Assembly: GCF_000372725.1 (NCBI RefSeq)
Contig: NW_005198751.1
Coordinates: forward strand, 479,809 to 543,808
Source: Emiliania huxleyi CCMP1516
Lineage: Eukaryota; Haptophyta; Isochrysidales; Noelaerhabdaceae
Reading direction: 5' to 3'
Length of the DNA: 64,000 bases
Every line of letters starts with the position of its first letter. The stretch's first letter is position 1. Shown one piece after another: positions 30,092 to 40,700 of the stretch. The notes beneath the pieces are model-generated. The model was not told where the DNA came from. It saw only the letters and a list, made by a program, of their open reading frames with translations, and made no database searches. The position numbers were made by a program, and so were the translations under genes.

Positions 30092-31400
30092 CGGGTCGGT
30101 CCGGGAACGCGTGGAACCTGCCCACCTCGGTGGGAGGTGGTTTGGCGCCGACGGACCGCCCTCTCCACCACCCTCGCCCAGGGATCTACAACGCTGTCTT
30201 AAGGTCCGACAGGTTCGGCACCGGGCACCGCCTCGGTATACAAAATGCGCCTGCGGGCGGACCCTTACAGGAAGGTGGCACCCTCGGCAGCTGAAGCTCT
30301 CGACTCGTCGACCGAGCTCTGGACTATGCCGACCTCAAACCACCAGCGCCAGCAACGACGTGCCGCGGCTCGCCGCGCATCTGTTGCGACCGACGACGTG
30401 CCCGACGCCGTCCCGCGGCCGCCAGGAAGAGGCCCGCGCAACCACTTCTGGGACCCGCGGCCGCCGGGCGTGTGGCGGCACAACGAGTCGAACGAACCGT
30501 ACCAAAGCAGAGCGGCGCGTCTCGCGAGCGCCCGCGGCCGCCACACCGCCGCCGTCCGCGGCCGACGGTGGTCGCGAATCAACGCGCCGCGGTGCACCGC
30601 TGCGCCTGTCCTTGCGCGCCGCTGGACGTCGGCCGAGAAGACCGCTTCCCTCTGGGGACCCGACTCCGCGAAGATCGCGCGCGCGTCGTGAGTGGCGGCG
30701 CGCGCGCGATCTCTGTTCCCGGGCACGCCGGTCGCAGTGGCATGGGATCCCAGGCTCAAAAGCGCTCAACAGCGAGCTGCTCCTCCTCCTGCCGCCGCTC
30801 CGCTCACCGAGACAACTCGGTGCCGCCGTTCTCGCCGCCGCCGCCGCCGCCGCCGCCTCCGCCGCCGCCGCCGCCGCCGCCACCGCCGCCTCGCGCCTTG
30901 CCTCCGTCACCGCCGCCCTCCATCTCGCAGCGGCGCGTCCCTCTGATGGCGCGGGCTCCTCGCTCGTTGGCGCCTCGCGCCCTCGCCGCCGCCCCCCCTC
31001 TCGCCGCCGCTCCGCTCGTGGCCGCCCCATCCCCTGTCAATCCCGCCGCCTCCCCTGCCAATCCCCCGCACCACCGCCGCCACCGCCTCGCGCGTTTAGC
31101 GGGCCTTTAAGCTTAGGAATCCTAAATAGGAGGACAGCCTATAAAGACAAGAAACGCGGTGCACTCCAAGTGCAATGTCGAAGGTGCCACCTTTCTCAGC
31201 CACAAAAAAGGCCCGCGCGTGCTGCGCGGGCCCGGCGAGCGACTAGCGAGCCAACCTGCTAGTTGAATATATTGCTCCAATACTTAGAGATGCGATCAAT
31301 ATCAATATATATATTGCAATAGTTAGAGGAGAGGCTGGGCCTGGGCTGGTGAGGACCGTCAGGTTGGACTCAACATGTCAATATGGGGGCCCCCGGGCTT
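30092..31400. other. GC-rich low-complexity stretch, no secure gene
   Basis: A plus-strand frame at 30245-30691 is Arg/Ala-rich and probably spurious. A (CCG)n run lies at about 30835-30892. An AT-rich patch (ATCAATATATATATTG) is at 31288-31312. Bases 30240-30258 hold a word also found at 54085 (CAAAATGCGCCTGCGGGC). Confidence 0.4.
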
Positions 31401-31987
31401 GAAACGGCTAGTTCCATTTCACTCTGACACGCTAATCTTGAAAACGTCCAACGGAGCTCTGTGTTGCTCCCAGCGCCCTCCCCCGCGCTTCCTGCGGCCC
31501 TAGCCGATGGTACTAGCATGGGAGGGTCATCTGGCTACCGCGAGAGCGACCCAACTCGTCGACATCGTCCGATGATGGTGCCTCAAAGTCAGCCTTCGGA
31601 GGCTATCGTGGGGTCGAGCCGGCAGTAGCCGTGACATGTGGTTCCACCACCCCTCGTAGGCTTTGCCTCTGACCGCCACCGTTCCCAGGCTGCCTAATGG
31701 GATGGAAAGGAAGGCTCGGCGAGCGTATAGAAGCGTGCTCGACCTCGTCGTGGCAACCTGCACGGCAGCGCTGGCAGGCGCGATGAGCGTCGTGCCACCT
31801 GACCCGAGACGGGTCGCAGGCGTCGTACCGAGCGCGTCGAGACCGTGTCCTGATGTGATCTGCACGGGTGAGTCACGTCGGCGTCAAAGGAGCGACGTGC
31901 GACCTGTCAGAGCTTGATCTCCGATCTCAGCGGCGTCGAGTCGCCTTCGGCGGCGACACTTTTGTCCCTCCCCAGGACGCGCAGAGA
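31401..31987. other. Accessory stretch without gene
   Basis: Nothing coding recognised. GGCTAG and GTTCCATTTC near 31408 recur inverted near 33315 and could mark the borders of a larger decayed element. Confidence 0.35.
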
Positions 31988-32068
31988 AAGCTGCGACCCC
32001 GCCGAGTAGACGGCGGCACACCGCGCCACCTGCTGTGTGCTGCCGTCTACTCGGCGGGGTCGCAGCTT
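31988..32068. repeat. 34-bp-arm palindrome
   Basis: The arms 31988-32021 and 32035-32068 are inverted copies with one mismatch, around a 13-base loop. A TTTTGTCCCTC / GAGGGACAAAA pair at about 31962 and 32089 extends the symmetry outward. Confidence 0.85.
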
Positions 32069-32161
32069 CCTCTGGAAGGCACCGAGAGGGACAAAATGGC
32101 GCAAATGGTCAAAATCAAGGTTTTGTAACGCGAGCTGTTATCCATCGCGTCCGAGTCCCCG

Positions 32162-32913
32162 GGTTGTTGCACGAGTATATGGGACACGATGTCTCAAATA
32201 TGAGGGGTTTTGACTCCTACCAGCTCCTGACGCTATCCCTGGCAGCTCTAATGACCAGGATCAGTAGTGCTATAATAGAGGGTGCCCATACTAGCGCAGG
32301 AGCTGCCACACTCGCCCGGACCGTCCCTTTCTGGGTCCGGTTCCGCAGCCCGCGAGAGCCGACAGCGGGGCCGTGCCGCGGGTGCCTACTGCCGAGTGCC
32401 ACAAACACTGCGCCGTCCCGCCATCACCTACAGGCTGTCTTGTGTGATGGTTGGGATGTCCAAACGCCACCATCTTGGCTCTTGCGACCTCAAACCCGCG
32501 AGCTGTATGGGTGGTCCTGACGTCGACAGACGCCCGAGGACCACGGTGAAGCTGAGCTGGAACGAGTCGACAAGTCTCGTCTGAGCCCGTGGCGGTCGCC
32601 GGCTGAGTCGCTGTGCACGGACCGGTACCTCAGGCGTCACCTCCGCAGCCTCAGGTCTCACACTCCATCACCTCCGCCGGGACGCCGTCGGTGGCACGCT
32701 CGGCGGCGAGTTTGTGGCAGCTCCATCTCGAGTACGGCGTCGAGCCTACTCACTCCTGTTGGATCTGTGCACTCCCTGGGACCCAGGGAGTGCACAGATC
32801 CAGCAAGTGGTGCGTCCCGGCAGCGCGCGCAGGCTGCGGAGCTGCCACAAACTCGAGACACGCTTTTTTGGGACATTTTCGACGCTTTTGTCCCATATAC
32901 TCGTGCAACAACC
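32162..32913. mobile_element. Small non-autonomous element with perfect 25-bp terminal inverted repeats
   Basis: Bases 32162-32186 (GGTTGTTGCACGAGTATATG...) and 32889-32913 are exact inverted copies. Inside are further palindromes: 32761-32801 (20-bp perfect arms, one-base loop) and an outer pair near 32709-32725 and 32838-32854 (GGAGCTGCCACAAACTC). No transposase frame is present. The size (752 bp) and symmetry fit a MITE or foldback element; the family is unassigned. Confidence 0.65.
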
Positions 32914-33544
32914 CCCCCGTTGTTCATGCTGATATTGATTGTCATTGAGATTGGTCCTAAAATCGACTCCTGGGTTGGCTGGCCCCGAGAGCTGCGTCTC
33001 GAGCTCCCGGTGCCGTTGCCAGACGACCCCGAGCGTCGGCGCCCAAATAAGGCCCGACGCTCACACACAACACAAACACAACACAATCATCTGCCAGGGA
33101 GGGAGGGTGGGGCAGACGAGAACAGGACTCGGGCGCCTAGAAGCGCGAGGGTCCGACAAACGCTCGTTCGGCGCGCGCGCGGAACGTAATAGTTAGGTGA
33201 CGATTGAGTCACAGTTCCCCCCTCACGGTGGGTTGGGTTTGTCGGTTCCTCTCCTCGCGTTGTCGGATAACCTACATAGCCGCTGCGCGGCTATCTCCGA
33301 GATGCCACAGTGTAGAAATGGAACTACAACTAGCCGAATCGCTTTTTTGTACACATCTGAGCTCCCCGGCCCTGGATGTGAGGTTGATAACTGCACTCCA
33401 AGTGCTCCAAGTACACAGATAGTGATAGAGAGATTTGCCTTTGGCCTATCAGTCTAGACGAGAGCAGAGCCCCCTATCTAGAGAGCCGAACGCGCACGCG
33501 CAGTGCACTCATAGTAACTCGCCGCCGCGCGTCAGTCGCTACGG
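32914..33544. other. Spacer with one dispersed repeat
   Basis: Bases 33361-33408 are inverted relative to 56225-56274 (about 48 bases, few differences). No gene is supported. Confidence 0.45.
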
Positions 33545-34612
33545 TCAGTCGGTCACCCGCCAGGTGCGGCCGCCGCCCCACGCGCTGCTGTTGAAGCGTG
33601 TCACCGCGCCCGTGGCGTACGAGGCGACCCAGAGCGTGCCGTCGTGCGGGTCGAAGGAGAGGCCGCTCGGGCTGCGGATCGTGGCGCCACGCCGCTGCCT
33701 CCTCGCCCGCAGCTCCGCCTGCGCGGCGCCCGCCTCGCCGTCGGGCGACACGTCTGCGCCGGCGGCGACGCCGACGAAGGCGCCTCCGGGCGTGAAGCGC
33801 AGCACCTTATCGTCGCGGTAGGAGGACACGAACATGTCTCCCGAGGACGGGTCGCAGGCGATGCCGACCGGACCGCTGACGAGGCCCTGGCCGTACACGG
33901 CGAGCAGCGCGCCGCTCTGCGCGTCGAACTTGTAGACCGCCGAGCTGTAGTAGGCGCTGACGTGCACCGCGCCCTCCGAGTCAAAGGCGACGTCCTCTGC
34001 GCCGGCGAGCGAGGGCGCCGGCCGCGGCGCCGCCTGCGCCGGCTGCGGCGCCAGCGCTCCAAATCTGCCGAGGAAGGCGCCGCTCTGCGGGTCGAAGACG
34101 GACAGGTGCGGCAGGAGGAAGGAGGCGACAAAGAGGCGGCCGTCGGGCGAGAGGGCGAGCCCCTCGGGGCAGTCGAGGCTCTCCTCGTCGCCGATCCGGT
34201 CGAGCAGCGCCCCGTCCGACGCGTTGACGCGCAGCACGACGTCGTTCGTGAAGGAGGCGATGAAGAGCGAGCCGGCGTGGTCAAGCGCCATCCCGACCGG
34301 GCCGTCGAGGTCTCGTCCCTTGACAAACACTTTGTACTGCGCGCGCTTGCCGTCGATCCAGCGCAGCCGCACGACGTGGTTGAGCGTGAACGAGGCGACG
34401 AAGAGCTCACTCGCGGCGGCGTGCGCGATCGTGTACGGATGCCGCAGCACCGACGACGACACGCCGTCGACGTACTCCATGGTGTTGGCAGACCAGCGCG
34501 AGCGCGCGACGTTCTCGTGGAAGCGCCTCTCCGCGTCAAACATGGGCATCGCAATGCCGGACGGGTCGAGCACCTGGGCCGGAGCGAGCAGCAGCGACGC
34601 GAGGAGTGGCAT
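33545..34612 (-). CDS. Secreted NHL-type six-bladed beta-propeller protein
   Basis: An intronless frame with repeated NHL/SMP-30-like blades: DGPVGMALDHAGSLFIASF, CPEGLALSPDGRLFVASF, AEDVAFDSEGAVHVSAY, GPVGIACDPSSGDMFVSSY and SPSGLSFDPHDGTLWVASY. Each carries the G.A.D..G.L.VA. pattern. I chose the Met at 34612 because it begins a short hydrophobic signal-like segment (MPLLASLLLAPAQV), giving about 355 residues. An in-frame Met at 34780 would add 56 residues that also contain a hydrophobic stretch. Blade number is about six. It is probably extracellular or in the secretory route; the ligand is unknown. The sequence from the upstream Met is partly duplicated at about 34954. Confidence 0.8.
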   Translation of the reverse strand: MPLLASLLLAPAQVLDPSGIAMPMFDAERRFHENVARSRWSANTMEYVDGVSSSVLRHPYTIAHAAASELFVASFTLNHVVRLRWIDGKRAQYKVFVKGRDLDGPVGMALDHAGSLFIASFTNDVVLRVNASDGALLDRIGDEESLDCPEGLALSPDGRLFVASFLLPHLSVFDPQSGAFLGRFGALAPQPAQAAPRPAPSLAGAEDVAFDSEGAVHVSAYYSSAVYKFDAQSGALLAVYGQGLVSGPVGIACDPSSGDMFVSSYRDDKVLRFTPGGAFVGVAAGADVSPDGEAGAAQAELRARRQRRGATIRSPSGLSFDPHDGTLWVASYATGAVTRFNSSAWGGGRTWRVTD

Positions 34613-35169
34613 ATACGAGGTTCGCAGCCCTGGGCTTGTCAGCAGGAAGAAGAGCTTTGTGGACCACCGTCGTGAACCGCCGCTGCGCCAGGGTAGGAGC
34701 TCGTTCTTGGACGTAAACTCGGCTCGGGGGTGGGAGTTGGTGACGTGTCTAGATGCGGAGGCCATATGAAGAATTTTCACTCGCAGCTCTTACGTACATT
34801 CCCGGAGGAGGACTGCTGACGGGATTTGCGATGAGGAGCGATCCGAACGTGGTATCGTGTACGGATGCGAAGACAGTCGTGATTTCTTGTTGGTCTTTAA
34901 AAATCTCTCTCGCTCGCTCGGATGCGCGATCGTGTACGGATTAGTTGCGTGTATGCGGAGGCCATATGAAGAATTTTACAAGCAAGCTTATGGTTGGTAC
35001 AATGGAAGAAACTTGTTTGTCTAAGGTACCCACTTACGTTTTAGCAGGGCCAACCCAGAACAAACATCCGGGCAACCTCAAAGTAGGTCCGTCCTCAGAG
35101 AATATGGAAAGTTCACGTCATGACGGTTAAAACGGCTGTTAACGGTCGCGACGTGGTCAATATGTCGTC
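34613..35169. other. Upstream region of the NHL gene with partial duplication
   Basis: The word TGCGGAGGCCATATGAAGAA occurs at about 34754 and 34956, and GTGTACGGAT at about 34857 and 34932. A segment of about 200 bases has therefore been duplicated and reshuffled. One copy of the GAGAGATTTTTA-type repeat lies at 34877-34916. Confidence 0.55.
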
Positions 35170-35275
35170 ACAGCGGCTGCGAAACGACAGCAGCAACGAC
35201 AGCAGCAACGACAGCTGGTGACAGCTGGTGACAGCTGGTGACAGCTGGTGACAGCTGGTGACAGCCAGCTGCCAG
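35170..35275. repeat. CAGCAACGACAG and CTGGTGACAG minisatellites
   Basis: About three 12-base units, then five to six 10-base CTGGTGACAG units, ending in CAGCCAGCTG. Confidence 0.9.
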
Positions 35276-35408
35276 GGAGGAATGAAAGGCACCCAAGAAC
35301 AGTGACAGCCATAGTTACAGTGACAGTGAAGCCAGTGAACGCCAGCGACAGGCGGTGACAATGTCAGCGCGGGACCTAACCGAGTCGCTTAGGCGGCTCC
35401 AGTGGTGT

Positions 35409-35660
35409 GCCAGTGTGTGTGCCAGTCCGCGCCAGTCTGCGCCCTTGTTGTGCCAGTGTGTTTAGAGCCTGCCTTTTTCGATTCTTTGCTTGCACGACGC
35501 TAGAAATTTCTTTGCTTGTGTTAGTGCCAGTGCGCGCCAGTCCCGTGCCCAGTGTTGTGCGCGAGGGAGTTTTGTTGTAAAATTCTTTGCCTGTGTTAGT
35601 GCCAGTGCGCGCCAGTCCCGTGCCCAGTGTTGTGCGACGGAGTGAGTTGTAAAATCTAGG
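35409..35660. repeat. Dispersed GTGCCAGTGCGCGCCAGTCC repeat, partly tandem
   Basis: Two tandem copies of about 69 bases (35519-35660) follow a variant copy at 35409-35460. The same family occurs at 62041-62190, upstream of the NOL9-like gene. Minus-strand frames through it give repetitive text and are not genes. Confidence 0.75.
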
Positions 35661-36549
35661 GTACCGAGGCTCACCCCCCCCCCTTGCCGCCTCGTCCTTT
35701 CGTGCCAAACCAGCCGATCTCGGCCCGTCGTTCTCCGCTCGCGCCGGCCGCCCATGCGCTCGCGGGGCTCCCCGACGGGGCGGGCCTCGTGCTGATGGAC
35801 CCAGCCGAGGTGCCCAACCAGTCGGAGTGGCGCTGACGCGCTGCGCGCGACCACCAGCCAGCTTTCCGGCCGGGCCGAGAACGGTGTGTCGAGAAAGTAG
35901 ACACTCCAAACAGTTGTCGCGTTTTTTGCCTCTTTTTGAGCGTTGCTGCTGCACACCCAGCCCACCAGTGATACGAGACGCACCAGATCCAACCCTGGCA
36001 GCGCTTGACCGTCACCCCGGTGGCCGCCCATAGGTGGCTGATCGCGGCCGCCGCTCACGCTGCTTTTCGGCGCCTGGCTCTCAGAGGGCCCCTGCGGCTC
36101 TCGCTCGTCGCGTGACCGCCGCCGACAGCATCTGCTCGGTCGTGCCCGCCGGCGCGGAGCTGCGCGACGTCGAATTGTTCGGCGGCTCGACCGCCGGCGC
36201 GCCCACCCTCGCCTCCTGCGCGCCTCACACCCAGTATTCACCTCGCGCGCGGCCGACAAAGTGAGCACACGACCACCTCCCTCTCAGTCACCCCCCCGAC
36301 GATCCACAGCCCGTTTGTTCTCGCCGAGAAGACGCTCGGAGCGCCCAACTTTGCCTCGTGCGGCCATCAAACAGGCGCGTTGCCTCCCATCTCCGCACTT
36401 CCCATCTACCCCCCCACACTGCCACTGCCGGGGACGCGCAGATGCGACTCCCGGGCCCGCTCACCTCACCCGAGCCCCGCCGACCAGGCACGGCCCGACG
36501 AGAACCCGCTGGGAAGGAGCTGGCCGAGCCATCGCCGGCCTCCCTGCCG
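35661..36549. other. Gene-poor stretch
   Basis: Several long frames exist, but their text is Arg/Pro/Ala-rich and matches shifted low-complexity DNA. No gene is supported. Confidence 0.4.
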
Positions 36550-37130
36550 GCTCATGACCGCTCAAAAGGTCGCTCACCCGCCCGTCGCTTGCCGCCCCTC
36601 TCCCAGCCTTTGCCGGCGCTTTTGCACGAACCTAGGGCTCAGTTCCGTCTCCCCCCCCCTCCCTCCTGTGTGTAGGCCGTTTAATGCTGGCGGGAAGAGG
36701 CGCGCCGAGCCATCGGCGACGTCCCGGCGAGCTCATGGGCGCTCAAAAGGTCGCGGACCCGCCCGTCGCTTGCCGCCCCTCTCCCAGCCCTTGCCGGCGA
36801 CAAGGATCACGAACCTAGGGCTCAGTTCCGTCTCCCCCCCCCTCCCTCCTGTGTGTAGGCCGTTTAAATGCTGGCGGCAAGAGGCGCGCCGAGCCATCGG
36901 CGACGTCCCGGCGAGCTCATGGGCGCTCAAAAGGTCGCGGACCCGCCCGTCGCTTGCCGCCCCTCTCCCAGCCCTTGCCGGCGCTTTTGCACGAACCTAG
37001 GGCTCAGTTCCGTCTCCCCCCCCTCCCTCCTGTAGGCAGGCCGTCCCGCGCTGGCGGGAAGAGGCGCGCCGAGCCATCGGCGACGTCCCGGCGAGCTCAT
37101 GGGCCCCCAAAAGGTCGCACCGGCCCGTGG
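36550..37130. repeat. Satellite-like tandem repeat, ~181-bp unit, about 3.2 copies
   Basis: The GCTCATGxxCGCTCAAAAGG word recurs at 36550, 36731, 36914 and 37094 (steps of 181, 183 and 180). Each unit also contains CGAACCTAGGGCTCAG and a C-run followed by TCCCTCCTG. The last unit is cut short. Confidence 0.92.
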
Positions 37131-37785
37131 CTCCGCCGTCGGCTCCGCCGCGAGCGGCGACGGTGAGGCCGCCGGTGCTCGCCTATACCGGCTAGTGTGG
37201 AGCTCTCAGTGTGGTTGCGTGTTGTACTAGTGATGCTGCACTAGGCGGCCCGTTTTTAGCAAAAAGCAGATACCACATATCGCGTGTGGTCGTCGAAAAA
37301 CCGCATCTTCGCCCGTCTGGGACCTCTTCGTACGGCTCCAAAAACCGCTCCTTAACGACGACTACGCGGCCCTGCGGTCGATCTGCGCCTTCTCAGCGGT
37401 GGAGGGGATGTGGGCGGTACGTGCGGACCGCGTGGTGCTGCGATGGCTTGACGAGTGCGACTCCCAGCGTCGACTTTTCGACCCCACGGAGCCTCTGCTG
37501 CCTCGGGGGGGGGGGGGGGTCTGCAGACCACCCGGCCGAACTTCAGAGTCGCGGTGCTCCTCAAATACCGCTCAAACGCCCACGATGTTGTGGAGGGGAC
37601 ATATGCTGATGATCCTGGCCCGATTGGTTCGCTCAGAAAGCTTCTGGGCGGTCGCTAAGGTTCGCTCCCCGCACACCGGCCCGGAGCCTTGGTACAAAAA
37701 ATTCTTTGGTTGCCTTGAGTGCGTCCCAGGCGGGCGGCGGCAGGACAGGCCCCCTCGACGGGCCGAGCAATCGTCTGCGCCGCCA
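37131..37785. other. Upstream of the membrane-anchored gene
   Basis: A plus-strand frame is open upstream of 37786, but its text is not protein-like and is interrupted by a G14 run at about 37506-37519. It is treated as 5' flank. Confidence 0.45.
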
Positions 37786-40700
37786 ATGCTCTCCCTCTCC
37801 CGGCTACTCGCGCTACTCCTAGTGACGCTGGCTGTCGTGCTCTTCTTCTACCCGTGGCTCGTTCTCGTGCTGCTCGCTGCCTGCGGGCTGCTCTGGGTCG
37901 GCTGGGAGTGGGTCGAGCTCGCCGTGCGCTTGTACGTGACGCTGCGGCTGCCTCGCGTGCTGGGCGTCGAGTACATTGCGCTCGAACGCCTCTCGTTCCG
38001 CCGCCACGGCCTGCAGGTGCGCGGCCTCGAGGTGGGCAACTCGCCCGGCGTGTGGCAGGCGCCTTACGCGCTGCGGGTGGAGCGCTTCGCCTTCTCGACC
38101 GGCGGCCTGTTTGGATGGGCGTCCCTCTCCGGCCTGAACCGCTACCTGGGCGGCTCGGTCGTCTTTGGCTTCCGCACGCGCGACATCGAGACCTTCGAGC
38201 TCGAGGAGGCGTCTCTCTTTCTCGAGGCGGCTCGGGACGCGCGCTCCGGCGACGGAGCAAGGGGAGGGTCCACACCCGCGCGAGGCGCAAAGGCGGCGGG
38301 CGAGGCGGGGAGGAACGGCTCGCCCCTCCCAACCCTCGCCTACCAGCCCAGTGCCGCAGCAGCCTCCCCCATCGCCGCCGGCAACGCCGCCCCCGGCGCC
38401 GCCGCCGGCAGCGCCGTCGCCCCTACCGCAGCCGGCGGCTGCTGCAGCGGCGGTGCGGAAGACGCGGCGGCGGTGTCGGCGGCGGCAGCGAGCGGTGCGT
38501 CGGCGGCGGGCGAAAGCGGCGACGCGTCTCCCGCGCCGGTGCCCGTCAACGCTCCTTGGGTGGACACGCTCTGGTCGATGGCGCAGGCAAGCAGCGCCGG
38601 TCTCGGATGGTCTCGGATCCACATCTCGGCACATCTCGGCACATCTCGGCTCCGGTCGGTGGCGCAGGCGAAGCGGAGCAGGCTGCTGCGGGCCAAGCGC
38701 GGGCGGCGCGAGTTTGCGCGCGCCGAGCTCCGCGAGTGGCAGATGCGGTGGTCGGGCGGGCCTGGCCCCTCGGGCGGGTCTGGCCCCTCGGGCGGCTCGG
38801 TGGAGGCGGAGTTGGCGGGCGGAGGCGGAGGCGGGGGTGGGGGCGGAGGCGGCGGTGGAGGCGGCGGAGGCGGAGGCGGCGGAGGCTGCGGCAGCAGCGG
38901 TGGTGGAGGCAGCGCAAACGGCGGATGCGCCAGCGGCGCGAGCGGCAGCGGCGGCGCGGGCGGAGGCGGTGGCGGGGGAGGCGAGAGGGCGGAGGAGGGC
39001 GGGGAGGGCGAGGGCGAGGAGGCGGAGAGCGACGAAGAGGAGGGGGACAAGGCAGAGGCGCTGGGTGAGGCGTCGCCGCTGTGAACCGCGTCGGCTCACG
39101 CCGTGCTGCCTGTGCGCAGGAGGAGGAGCTGCGCTCGATCCTCGCCGCCTCACGGCACGCGCCTGGCTCGCAGATCGTTAATGAACAGTTAATGAGCAGT
39201 TAATGAGCAGTTAATGAACAGTTAATAGGCACGCGCCTGGCTCGCAGATCGTTAATGAACAGTTAATGAACAGTTAATGAACAGTTAATGAACAGTTAAT
39301 AGGCACGCGCCTGGCTCGCAGATCGTTAATGAACAGTTAATGAACAGTTAATGAACAGTTAATGAACAGTTAATAGGCACGCGCCTGGCTCGCAGATCGT
39401 CGGCGCGATCCGCGAGCGCATGCAGGCCAGCGCCCGGCGGCGGGGGGCGAGGGGGGGAGGGGCGGGCTTCCCCGGGGACCCTTGGGACCCTCGGGCCGTC
39501 CGGTAGGCGGCCAACGCGAAGTGGCGCGCGAGGGTCGAGGCGCGAGATGTAGCCGAGATGCAGCCGAGACGCAGCAGAGATGCAGCCGAGACGTTTCCTG
39601 CAGCTTCCCCGGAGCCTCGCCGGAGCCTCGCCGGAGCCTTGCCGGAGCCTTGCCGGAGCCCGCAGGCGCAAAAGATGCGCAAGACGGGCAAGGCACAAGA
39701 GGCGCAGAGCATCGCGTCGGAGCGACGATTCGCCGAGGCAACTCGTTACCGCGTCGGCCGGCTGCTGCTGCGGCAGGCGCACCTCTCGACCAACTCACAG
39801 CGAGGGTTGGGAGAATGGCGAGAGTGGCGACACCGAGCTGCTGAGTGCGTCAGGTGCATGTCTCGATCAAGGGGTACGCGCTGTCGCTCGGCGAGGCTCC
39901 TTTCCTCGTGCGCGGCTTCCTAGGCACAGAGGAGGAGCTGAGGCAGCGCTCTTTCCGAGAGGCCCGAGTGCAAGGAAGGCAGCACGCAACAAGGAGATGG
40001 GTGCGAGTAGGCAGCGCGTGCTCTTCGGGGGGCGCGGCGCGACCGGCGCGCAGCAGCCGGGCCTCCCTCCGCCCCTCTGCGGCTGGGGAGGCGTTGTCGT
40101 TCACACTCTGACTCTGCGAGCAGGCGTGCAGCACCCGGGGCTTCTCTCGCGGCTGCTGCAAGACTCGTCACGCGACCCGGTGATGATCTAGTCTATGTCA
40201 CATGATGTCTATGGCGGCGTGTCCCCCTCGGACTGTCCACCCACCCCGACCGGTTTCCGAACCCCCTTCCCCCAACGGGCCTCCCCCCCCCCCCCCCGGC
40301 CCGCAGGTGGCCCGCGGCGCGCTCGAGCGGCAGCTCAAATCGCGCATCGGCTCCGGCTTCAGCTCGCGCGTGGAAGGCCTCGGAGAGCGCCTCTCCGCCC
40401 TCCGCGACGCGCTACACTCCCTCTCCCTCCGCCTCGGCCGGCAGCGGAGGTCGCCGCAGCCGGCCGCCCCCCGGCCGCCCACGCCGGCGGCGGCGATGGA
40501 CTCCGCTGAGCCGTGGGGCGCGGAGCGGCGCGTCAAGGGGGCGGCGGTGCTCGGCGACCCGTGGACCCGGATGGGCGGGATGCGGCACCGCGGCGTGCCT
40601 AGCCGCGAGGCTGGCGCCACGTCGCAGTTGCAGCCGGTGCGATGCCGAATCACAACCCCCCCACCCCCTCCTCCCTCAGCCCCCCGACTGCGCCAGCGCC

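Noticed and set aside
30245-30691. 148-codon plus frame
   Set aside because: Arg/Ala-rich with no domain; adjacent to (CCG)n and in a repeat-rich zone. Considered chance.
35462-36268. 268-codon minus frame with repeated QHWARDWRALALTQAKNF
   Set aside because: The protein repetition simply mirrors the 69-bp tandem DNA repeat; no independent sign of coding.
37399-37785. Upstream extension of the membrane-anchored gene
   Set aside because: The text crosses a G14 run and is not protein-like, whereas the Met at 37786 begins a clear hydrophobic segment.
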